From NCBI GenBank assembly GCA_050486445.1, contig JBJHDH010000015.1, positions 1 through 64,000 of the forward strand: a DNA stretch of 64,000 nucleotides, given 5' to 3'. The first letter of the stretch is position 1, and every line of letters starts with the position of its first letter. The position numbers were made by a program, and so were the translations under genes. This DNA comes from Euryhalocaulis sp050486445 (GTDB lineage: Bacteria; Pseudomonadota; Alphaproteobacteria; Caulobacterales; Maricaulaceae). Below are positions 45,551 through 52,511 of this stretch, piece by piece. The notes beneath the pieces are model-generated. The model worked only from the letters and a program-made list of their open reading frames with translations, made no database searches and was not told the DNA's origin.

Positions 45551-45937
45551 ATGCGGGGTCCGGTGCTGACACTGAAGCGCGCGCGGCGCCTGCGCCGGGC
45601 GATGCCCCTGCCGGAAACCATCCTCTGGAATTGCCTGCGGAAAGAGCGGCTGCGCGGCCTGTCGTTCCGCCGCCAGCATCCGCTGGGTCCGTATATTCTC
45701 GATTTCTATCAACCCGCTGCGAAGCTGGCGGTGGAGATCGACGGCGCAGGCCACGATCAGGCTGAGCAGATCGCGCACGATGCACAGCGCGATGCATGGC
45801 TGGGCGCGCAGGGCGTCACGGTGCTGCGCTTTCCCGCCGCCAGCGTGCTGGACGATGAATTGCGCGAGGGCGTGCTGGCGACAATCGCGGAAACGGCCGC
45901 CCCCTCCACCGCCTTCGGCGGCCCCCCTCCCCCGTAA
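45551..45937 (+). CDS. DUF559 (Vsr-like PD-(D/E)XK) nuclease-domain protein
   Basis: A 128-residue protein. It has RRLRRAMPLPETILWNCLRK, LRGLSFRRQHPLGPYILDFY, KLAVEIDGAGH and VTVLRFP, the DUF559 signature related to very-short-patch-repair endonucleases. The probable catalytic residues are the Glu of PET, the Asp of LDFY, and Glu/Asp in VEIDG. The gene starts directly after the element 45470-45550 and its stop lies in the inverted copy 45897-45952, so the last residues (STAFGGPPPP) come from the repeat. A longer frame from 45242 crosses repeats and is rejected. The cellular role of DUF559 proteins is not established. Confidence 0.78.
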   Translation: MRGPVLTLKRARRLRRAMPLPETILWNCLRKERLRGLSFRRQHPLGPYILDFYQPAAKLAVEIDGAGHDQAEQIAHDAQRDAWLGAQGVTVLRFPAASVLDDELREGVLATIAETAAPSTAFGGPPPP

Positions 45938-45952
45938 ACGGGGGAGGATCAC
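45897..45952 (-). repeat. Two-hairpin intergenic element, inverted, at DUF559 3' end
   Basis: CCGCCCCCTCCACC, a hairpin (GCCTTCGGC), CCCCCCTCCCCC, loop with the DUF559 stop TAA (45935-45937), then GGGGGAGGATCAC. It is the reverse complement of the layout at 45470-45550, with shorter hairpins. Confidence 0.7.
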
Positions 45953-46017
45953 GCGGCGGATTACTTGATTTGATTCGTTGATAATGGAAGGTAACTCTTC
46001 GATTCACGGGGTGCGCT

Positions 46018-46802
46018 ATGCAACTTTCTGAAAACTTCTCAAAAAGAATGACCGTCTATTTGGACGAGACCGCATTAGCGCGGATCGAAACTCTATATAC
46101 TCAATATATCCGGATGGTGGAGCGCGACGTCAGACACAAAACCGAAGACGAATATAGAAATAAATACCCATACGAGCCTGAAGAAGAAAAGGCGTCCGCG
46201 ATAGAAAAATCTATAGAAAATCGAATGTCAAGGTATAATATTAAAATAGACATTGAAATGAGAAAAGGCCCGTCCATAAACCTTGATGGAATTGAAGACC
46301 TTAAAAAGCACTCAAAGGAAATCATCGGAGAAATTAAAAGAATTTCATTCCGCGCAGGGTGGTCTGAAGATAGCTTGTATGTGTCTATCTTGGAGTCTGG
46401 AGCTCTGAGCGATGCATTATTTTCTATAAGCACAGAAGACCCAGCAATATTAAATCATGTTCGTGGAGAATCAGAAAAAATAATAAGAACGATGCAAAGC
46501 TGGTATAGCCCAATCGGATGGGCGTCTGGTTGGATAACTGGAATTACGTTTATCACTGCCATTTTTATGCTTTTGTATGCCGTGAATTTTTACGAAGAAA
46601 TATTTATAGAGGATCGAAGCCAAATTGGCCATTTAATTTTGGAATAATTGGGTTATTAATATTTGTACGAAGAATATGTTTTCCTCCTTTAGAGCATGAT
46701 TTTTACAGATCTAAATTTACTCGGCGGGATTTACGAAAAGCGTTGGGCTGGGTGATCGGGTTTCTCGCTACTGTTGCAGGGATAATTATTGCGTTTATCT
46801 GA
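46018..46802 (+). pseudogene. AT-rich gene for a three-helix membrane protein, apparently frameshifted
   Basis: The first frame (46018-46647, 209 residues) has a polar N-terminal domain of about 165 residues, rich in Lys/Glu/Ile, and a membrane helix (WITGITFITAIFMLLYAV). It ends soon after DRSQIGHLILE. An overlapping frame continues with FGIIGLLIFVRRICFPPLEH and a final helix (LGWVIGFLATVAGIIIAFI) to 46802. Adding one T to the T-run at 46637-46640 joins them as GHLIFGIIGLL, giving about 261 residues. The gene is strikingly AT-rich: 13 of 60 bases are G or C in 46201-46260. That suggests horizontal transfer. I recognise no family. It may be a true pseudogene or a sequencing error. Confidence 0.6.
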
Positions 46803-46848
46803 CCGCTCATCAGATAGCGTTCGTCTCCGAGACCCATACACATACGGA

Positions 46849-46930
46849 CCATCACCTTTTCGGGCCGGGTTTTTCGAAATCGACGGTGAGTTTGGGGCCG
46901 TCGCTGGCGGTGACGCGGCCATAGCCGAGA
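46849..46930 (-). repeat. Duplicated fragment of the uvrD 3' end
   Basis: This segment repeats 47057-47138 almost exactly and in the same orientation. Translated on the minus strand it gives YGRVTASDGPKLTVDFEKPG, as in the UvrD tail. One T is missing from a T-run (4 instead of 5), changing the end. It lies between the AT-rich gene and the real uvrD. Confidence 0.85.
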
Positions 46931-46962
46931 CTGCGTGCGCCTTGGTTACACTGTGCGAACCG

Positions 46963-47021
46963 CCGCCCCCTCCACCACGCTGCGCGTGGTCCCCCTCCCC
47001 CGCTTCGCAGGGGAGGATCAC
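46963..47021 (-). repeat. Two-hairpin intergenic element between the uvrD fragment and uvrD
   Basis: CCGCCCCCTCCACC, hairpin ACGCTGCGCGT, GGTCCCCCTCCCCC, a small hairpin GCTTCGC and GGGGAGGATCAC. It has the same orientation as 45897-45952. Confidence 0.7.
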
Positions 47022-47033
47022 GGCGGCGCGGCG

Positions 47034-49463
47034 TCACCCCCCGCTCACAAAACTGGCCATCACCTTTTTCGGGCCGGATTTTTCGAAATCGACGGTGAGT
47101 TTGGGGCCGTCGCTGGCGGTGACGCGGCCATAGCCGAACTTGTCGTGAAAGACGCGGGCGCCGATGGGGAAGGCGCCAGCGCCTGAGACGGGGCGGGCGG
47201 TTCCCTCGATCATTGGCGCGCCTGAACTACGTATTGCGCCATGTGCGCCGCCCTGCCCGCCGCCAGCATTGCGGGCGGCCTGCATCCGGCGCCAGCCGGG
47301 CGAGGCGTAATCGGTGGTGAAGGCGGCGGCGCTTTCGTTCAGGCCGCTGTTTTCGCCGCCCGCGCCGCTCTCTCCGCTTCCTCCGCTTCCTCCGCTTCCT
47401 CCCCAGGCGCCGCCCCCGCCATGCGCGCCGCCATGTGCGCCACTATGCGCCCCTGGGCCGTGGTCGAAATAGCCCGTGCCCGCCTCGGCCTCGACATGGT
47501 CTGGCGGCAATTCGTCGATGAAGCGCGAGGGCAGCACGGACTGCCATCTTCCATAGATCTGGCGGTTGGCGGCGAAGAGGATCATCGCCCGTTCCCGCGC
47601 GCGGGTAACGCCCACATAGGCCAGGCGGCGCTCTTCTTCGAGGGCGGCGTTTCCGCCCTCGTCCAGGCTGCGCTGGGAGGGGAAGACGCCCTCCTCCCAG
47701 CCCGGCAGGATGACGAAGGGAAATTCCAGACCCTTTGCCGAATGCAGCGTCATCAGGCTGACCGCGTCGTCATCGCCGGCGCGGTCGGCGTCGGTGAGCA
47801 GAGCGACATGCTCCAGATACGCCTCCAGCGTGTCGTAATCGGCCATGGACTGGACCAGCTCTTTCAGGTTTTCGAGCCGTGTCTGGGCCTGCGGGCTTTT
47901 GTCGGCCCGCCACATGGCGGCATATCCGGATTCATCGAGCACGATTTCCGCCAGCTCCGCATGGCTCATCGTCTCCGACGCGGCGCGCCAGCGGTCCAGG
48001 TCTTTCAGGAAGCGCGACAGGCCGGTGCGGGCGGCGCCCCTGATCTCGTCGGTGGGTAAAAGCAGGCGGGCGGGGGCGGCGAGCGCGCCGCCCGCCGCCC
48101 GCGCGGCGCGCTGGAGCTTTTGCATGCTGGTCTCGCCCAGGCCGCGCTTTGGCGTGTTGGCCACGCGCTCGAACGCCAGGTCGTCGGCCTCGCTGCGCAC
48201 CAGGCGCAGATAGGCGTGGGCGTCGCGGATTTCCTGGCGCTCGAAAAAGCGCGGGCCGCCGACCACCCGATAGGGCAGGCCGGTCATGATGAAGCGGTCT
48301 TCAAAGGCGCGCATCTGCCACGCCGCGCGCACCAGGATGGCGATGCCCGCATGCGGGCGGCCGCGCGAGACCCAGTTTTCAATCTCGGCCACGGCCTCCC
48401 GCGCCTCGGTCTCGCCGTCCCAGACGCCGCGCACGGCGACACGGTCGCCGCCTTCGGCCTCTGTCCACAGCGTCTTGCCGAGCCGGGCGCGATTGGCCGC
48501 GATCAGGCCGCTGGCCGCGCCGAGGATGTGGGCGGTGGAGCGGTAATTGCGCTCCAGCCGGATGACCTTGGCGCCGGGGAAGTCGCTCTCGAAGCGGAGG
48601 ATGTTGTCCACCTCCGCCCCGCGCCAGCCATAGATGGACTGGTCGTCATCGCCGACGACGCAGAGATTGCGCGTCTTCTGCGCCAGCAGGCGCAGCCAGA
48701 GATACTGGGCGACGTTCGTGTCCTGATACTCGTCCACCAGCAGATAGCGGAAGCGGGCATGGTATTCCGCCAGCACGTCCGGGTGATTCTGGAAGATCGC
48801 CAGATTGTGCAGCAGCAGATCGCCGAAATCGGCGCAGTTCAGCGTGCGCAGCCGCTCCTGATAGATTTTATAGAGCTTGCCGCCGCGGCCCTCGGCGAAG
48901 CCGCGCCCCTCGCCGCCCGGCAGTTTGTCCGGGGTCAGGCCCCGGTTCTTCCAGCCGTCGATCAGCGCCGCGAGATGGCGCGGGGTCCAGCGCTTCTCGT
49001 CGATATTCTCGGCCTGCAGAATCTGGCGGATCAGGCGGAGCTGGTCGTCCGTATCCAGAATGGTGAAGCCGGGCTTCAGCCCCGCCAGCTCCGCATGGCG
49101 GCGCAGAATCTGGGCGGCGACGGAGTGGAACGTGCCGAGCCAGGGCAGGCCCTCCGCCCCCTCGCCCAGCAGCTCGGCCACGCGGGACTTCATCTCGCGC
49201 GCCGCCTTGTTGGTGAAGGTGACGGCCAGAATCTCCCACGGACGGGCGCGGCCGGTGTGCAGGATATAGGCGAGCCGGGCCGTCAGCGCCCGCGTCTTGC
49301 CCGTGCCGGCCCCGGCCAGGACCAGCACCGGCCCCTCTGTCGCCTCCACCGCCGCGCGCTGTTCCGGGTTCAGCGCCGCCATCCAGGGCGGCGGCGGCCG
49401 GTCCGGCGGCGCCGGCCGGGCCATCTCGGAAATCTTGGCGGGGCTGTTCGCTGGCGTGGTCAC
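47034..49463 (-). CDS. uvrD: UvrD/PcrA-type DNA helicase
   Basis: An 809-residue SF1A 3'-5' helicase. The motifs are VLAGAGTGKT (Walker A), AVTFTNKAAREMKSR (Ia), LVDEYQDTN (II), VVGDDDQSIYGWRGA (III), VRLERNYRST (IV), VSLMTLHSAKGLEFPFV (V) and VGVTRARER (VI). A Gly/Ser/Ala-rich linker (about 690-760) leads to a tail with GARVFHDKFGYGRVTA, the PcrA/UvrD C-terminal domain. It acts in nucleotide-excision and mismatch repair. A repeat of the coding 3' end is at 46849-46930. Confidence 0.92.
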   Translation of the reverse strand: MTTPANSPAKISEMARPAPPDRPPPPWMAALNPEQRAAVEATEGPVLVLAGAGTGKTRALTARLAYILHTGRARPWEILAVTFTNKAAREMKSRVAELLGEGAEGLPWLGTFHSVAAQILRRHAELAGLKPGFTILDTDDQLRLIRQILQAENIDEKRWTPRHLAALIDGWKNRGLTPDKLPGGEGRGFAEGRGGKLYKIYQERLRTLNCADFGDLLLHNLAIFQNHPDVLAEYHARFRYLLVDEYQDTNVAQYLWLRLLAQKTRNLCVVGDDDQSIYGWRGAEVDNILRFESDFPGAKVIRLERNYRSTAHILGAASGLIAANRARLGKTLWTEAEGGDRVAVRGVWDGETEAREAVAEIENWVSRGRPHAGIAILVRAAWQMRAFEDRFIMTGLPYRVVGGPRFFERQEIRDAHAYLRLVRSEADDLAFERVANTPKRGLGETSMQKLQRAARAAGGALAAPARLLLPTDEIRGAARTGLSRFLKDLDRWRAASETMSHAELAEIVLDESGYAAMWRADKSPQAQTRLENLKELVQSMADYDTLEAYLEHVALLTDADRAGDDDAVSLMTLHSAKGLEFPFVILPGWEEGVFPSQRSLDEGGNAALEEERRLAYVGVTRARERAMILFAANRQIYGRWQSVLPSRFIDELPPDHVEAEAGTGYFDHGPGAHSGAHGGAHGGGGAWGGSGGSGGSGESGAGGENSGLNESAAAFTTDYASPGWRRMQAARNAGGGQGGAHGAIRSSGAPMIEGTARPVSGAGAFPIGARVFHDKFGYGRVTASDGPKLTVDFEKSGPKKVMASFVSGG

Positions 49464-49522
49464 GGCAGCGAGTATCTAGCGACTCGCACGAAACGGGAAC
49501 AGAGCGCGGGCTGCGCAAACGC

Positions 49523-49550
49523 AAAGGGCGGCTCCGGGGAGCCGCCCTTT
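49523..49550 (-). terminator. Terminator between ctrA and uvrD
   Basis: A perfect 13-bp inverted repeat, AAAGGGCGGCTCC with GGAGCCGCCCTTT, and a very short centre; on the minus strand TTTGCGTTTG follows. It probably ends ctrA. Just beyond, TGAAATCCGAAGC occurs twice in tandem. Confidence 0.75.
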
Positions 49551-49586
49551 AATCTGAAATCCGAAGCCTGAAATCCGAAGCGGGGA

Positions 49587-50294
49587 TCAGGCGGCGGCGG
49601 TGACGGACGCCTTGCCTTCATCCGGGTCGCGCAGCACATAGCCGCGGCCCCAGACCGTCTCGATATAATGCTGGCCGTCGGTGGCGGCGGCGAGCTTCTT
49701 GCGCAGCTTGCAGATGAAGACGTCGATGATTTTCAGCTCCGGCTCGTCCATGCCGCCATAGAGATGGTTCAGGAACATCTCCTTGGTCAGCGTGGTGCCC
49801 TTGCGCAGGGAAAGCAGCTCCAGCATCTGGTATTCCTTGCCGGTCAGATGCACGCGCTGGCCGTCCACCTCGCAGGTTTTCGCGTCCAGATTGACCGTGA
49901 TGTCGCCGGTCTTGATGACCGACTGGGAATGGCCCTTGGAGCGGCGCACGATGGCGTTGATCCGGGCGATCAGCTCGTCCTTGTGGAACGGCTTGGTCAT
50001 ATAGTCGTCGGCGCCGGAGCCGAGGCTGCGCACCTTGGCGTCGATGTCCACCGTGCCGGAGAGGATCAGGACCGGCGTGCCGATCTTGGCGACGCGCAGG
50101 GTCTTCAGAACCTCGTTGCCCGGCATGTCCGGCAGGTTCAGATCCAGCAAGATGATGTCGTAATCATAGAGCTTGCCGAGATCGACCCCCTCTTCGCCGA
50201 GATCGGTCGTATAGACGTTGAAACCCTCGGATTTCAGCATCAGCTCGATGGATTGCGCCGTCGAACTGTCATCCTCGATCAAAAGAACCCGCAT
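49587..50294 (-). CDS. ctrA: CtrA cell-cycle response regulator
   Basis: A 235-residue OmpR-family regulator. The receiver domain has MRVLLIEDDSSTAQSIELML, phosphoacceptor Asp51 in LLDLNLPDMPG, and the conserved Lys in MTKPFHKDELIARI. The DNA-binding winged helix includes HLTGKEYQMLELLSLRKGT and IDVFICKLRKKL. This is near-identical in pattern to Caulobacter CtrA. The last residues are TAAA; in Caulobacter terminal Ala-Ala is needed for ClpXP degradation. CtrA binds TTAA-N7-TTAA boxes and controls replication, division and flagella. It is divergent from fliI. Confidence 0.95.
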   Translation of the reverse strand: MRVLLIEDDSSTAQSIELMLKSEGFNVYTTDLGEEGVDLGKLYDYDIILLDLNLPDMPGNEVLKTLRVAKIGTPVLILSGTVDIDAKVRSLGSGADDYMTKPFHKDELIARINAIVRRSKGHSQSVIKTGDITVNLDAKTCEVDGQRVHLTGKEYQMLELLSLRKGTTLTKEMFLNHLYGGMDEPELKIIDVFICKLRKKLAAATDGQHYIETVWGRGYVLRDPDEGKASVTAAA

Positions 50295-50491
50295 GAAAGG
50301 TCGCCCCCCGGCAATTCGAATCAGACGCTGCGCCTACATGGTTAACGCTTAAGGCACGCTAGGGACAAATCCTTAAAGAAGGTTAACCGCCGCGCCGAAT
50401 TTGCGCCGTTAACACCGGCGCAACCGCATACCCGGTAAATTTGGCCCAGCGGGCGCATTATCCAGCGCCACGCAGTGATTCAGGGGTGAAG
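50295..50491. promoter_or_regulatory. ctrA/fliI divergent regulatory region with TTAA cluster and GANTC
   Basis: A CcrM-type GANTC (GAATC, 50318-50322) lies 24 bp before ctrA. Five TTAA tetramers are at 50342, 50349, 50373, 50383 and 50409, in a GC-rich setting. The pair 50373/50383 is separated by 6 bases, one fewer than the full CtrA consensus; no exact TTAA-N7-TTAA is present. They suggest half-site or autoregulatory binding by CtrA and cell-cycle-timed control of ctrA and fliIJ. Confidence 0.55.
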
Positions 50492-51853
50492 ATGCGGGCC
50501 GCCATCGCAGAAATCGACGCCATGGAGCCGCGCACATGGACCGGCCGCGCCTGCTCGGCCGGCGGGCTGGTGCTGGAAGCCACCGGGCCTTCAGCGGCGT
50601 TTCCGCTGGGCGCGCGCGCCACGGCGGAATCCGCCGATGGCGAGACGGTGTGCGAGGTTGTGGGCGTGCGCGATGGCCGCGCTTTGCTGATGCCCTATGC
50701 GCCCCTGGACGGGGTGCGCGCCGGCGCGGCCGTGCGCCTGGTCGAGGCGCAGCCGACCATTCGCCCATCCGACCAGTGGCTGGGCCGCGTGGTCAACGCC
50801 TTTGGCGAACCGGCCGACGGCAAGGGACCGCTGGGCATGACCGGCGTGGAGACGCGCCGCCTGCGCGCCGCCCCGCCCCCGGCCATCGCCCGCGGCAGGC
50901 TGGGCGAGCGGCTTTCCACCGGGGTCAAGGCGCTGGATGTGTTCGCCCAGATGCGGCGCGGGCAGCGGATGGGAATTTTCGCCGGCAGCGGCGTCGGCAA
51001 GTCGATCATGATGGCGATGCTGGCCCGGCGCGCGGATTGCGACGTGGCGGTGATCGGCCTGATCGGCGAGCGCGGCCGCGAGGCGCGCGAGTTTCTGGAA
51101 GACGTGCTGGGCGAAGAGGGCCTGGCGCGCAGCGTCGTGGTGCTGGCCACCTCGGACGAAAGCGCGCTGGCGCGGCGTCAGGCGGCCTGGACCGCGATGG
51201 CGGTGGCCGAGCATTTCCGCGACGAGGGCAAGGACGTTCTGCTGCTGATGGACAGCGTGACGCGCATCGCCATGGCGCAGCGCGAGATCGGTCTGGCCGC
51301 CGGCGAACCGCCCACGACACGGGGATACACGCCTTCGGTGTTCGCCGAGCTGCCGCGCCTGCTGGAGCGTGCGGGACCGGGCTGGGCGGACAAGGGCGGC
51401 TCGATCACCGGCCTGTTCAGCGTGCTGGTCGAAGGCGACGACATGAATGAGCCCATCGCCGACGCCGTGCGCGGCGTGCTGGACGGCCATGTCGTGATGA
51501 GCCGCCGCATCGCCGAGCGTGGACGCTATCCGGCCATCGACGTGCTGCGCACGGTCAGCCGGGTCATGCCGGAATGCCAGACGCCAGGAGAACGCGCCGC
51601 GACCGCGCAGGCGCGCGCCATGCTGGCGCTTTATGAGGACATGGAGGAGCTGATCCGCATCGGGGCCTATCGCGCCGGTTCGGACCCGCTGCTCGATGAA
51701 GCGATCCGGCTGAAGCCGGCGCTGGAAAGTCTGCTCGCACAGGAGCGGGACGAGGCAATGACTCTCGAAGAGAGCAACGCACGCCTGCGGGGGATTCTGG
51801 AAAGCGCGCAGCGGGTGAATGATGAGGATAACAACAATGAACCGATCGCATGA
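50492..51853 (+). CDS. fliI: Flagellar export ATPase FliI
   Basis: About 453 residues. Walker A is GIFAGSGVGKSIMM, IGLIGERGREAREF and LLLMDSVTRIAMAQREIGLA (Walker B region) follow, with AGEPPTTRGYTPSVFAELPR. It powers export of flagellar proteins. I start at 50492 (CAGGGG eight bases before ATG); a TTG 51 bases upstream is in frame but poorer. It overlaps fliJ by 17 bp. A C-terminal NDEDNNNEPIA tail is atypical but fits the overlap. Confidence 0.9.
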   Translation: MRAAIAEIDAMEPRTWTGRACSAGGLVLEATGPSAAFPLGARATAESADGETVCEVVGVRDGRALLMPYAPLDGVRAGAAVRLVEAQPTIRPSDQWLGRVVNAFGEPADGKGPLGMTGVETRRLRAAPPPAIARGRLGERLSTGVKALDVFAQMRRGQRMGIFAGSGVGKSIMMAMLARRADCDVAVIGLIGERGREAREFLEDVLGEEGLARSVVVLATSDESALARRQAAWTAMAVAEHFRDEGKDVLLLMDSVTRIAMAQREIGLAAGEPPTTRGYTPSVFAELPRLLERAGPGWADKGGSITGLFSVLVEGDDMNEPIADAVRGVLDGHVVMSRRIAERGRYPAIDVLRTVSRVMPECQTPGERAATAQARAMLALYEDMEELIRIGAYRAGSDPLLDEAIRLKPALESLLAQERDEAMTLEESNARLRGILESAQRVNDEDNNNEPIA

Positions 51854-52247
51854 ATCCCTGATCAAGCTGGCGCGATTCCAGGTGGAGGAATTGCAGCGCC
51901 AGATGGCGGACGTGGACCGGGCGCGCGAGCGCCTGCGCGCCCAGATCGGCCGCCTGGACAATGACGTGGAACGTGAGCGCAAACTGGCCGCGTCCGATCC
52001 CGAGGCCGGCGCCACGTTCGGCGCCTATGCCGCGGCGATGAAGACGCGGAAGGAGAATATCCAGGTCTCGCTGGCCGATATCGACCGGCAGGCCGATACG
52101 CTGCGCGGCGAGCTTCAGGACGCTTTCGAACAGCTCAAGAAATACGAGCTGCTGGAAGAGCGGCGTCTGGCCGCCATGGAAGCGCGCGAACGCGCCGCCG
52201 AACAGGCCGAGCTGGACGAGATCGCCCAGCGGAAAAAGCGGGCCTGA
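51837..52247 (+). CDS. fliJ: Flagellar export protein FliJ
   Basis: A 136-residue all-helical coiled coil. LIKLARFQVEELQRQMADVD, LEERRLAAMEARERAAEQAE and KYELLEERR match the FliJ heptad pattern. FliJ couples FliI to the FlhA gate. It starts inside fliI (ATG 51837), so the two are coupled. After it the repeat region begins. Confidence 0.82.
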   Translation: MNRSHESLIKLARFQVEELQRQMADVDRARERLRAQIGRLDNDVERERKLAASDPEAGATFGAYAAAMKTRKENIQVSLADIDRQADTLRGELQDAFEQLKKYELLEERRLAAMEARERAAEQAELDEIAQRKKRA

Positions 52248-52511
52248 GCGGGCGGGTATATTTGTTCGAAGAGACGGTCTCCCCCTGCGAAGCGGGGGCA
52301 GTGCCGGGCGAAGCCCGGGAGGGGGGCGGATGCGCCTCGGTTTTTGACATTTATGCGCTGTCCGCCCCCTCCACCACGCTGCGCCCCAGCCATCGCCCAA
52401 GGGGCGATGGCGTTCATCACTCAAAATGCCTTCGCATTTTGTCCGCTGCGCGGACCGCTCTTCACCCCCCTCCCCCGCGCTACGCGCAGGGGAGGACAAC
52501 ACCGGCGCCCT
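52248..52511. repeat. Repeat cluster between fliJ and ligA
   Basis: It holds two facing copies of the two-hairpin family: 52277-52330 (CTCCCCCTGCGAAGCGGGGG, then GCCGGGCGAAGCCCGGG and GGGGGGCGG) and 52362-52497 (reverse orientation, CCGCCCCCTCCACC to CTACGCGCAGGGGAGG). The second copy carries extra hairpins, GCCATCGCCC..GGGCGATGGC, AAAATGCCTTCGCATTTT and GTCCGCTGCGCGGAC. No gene is present; it may also terminate fliIJ and ligA. Confidence 0.65.
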
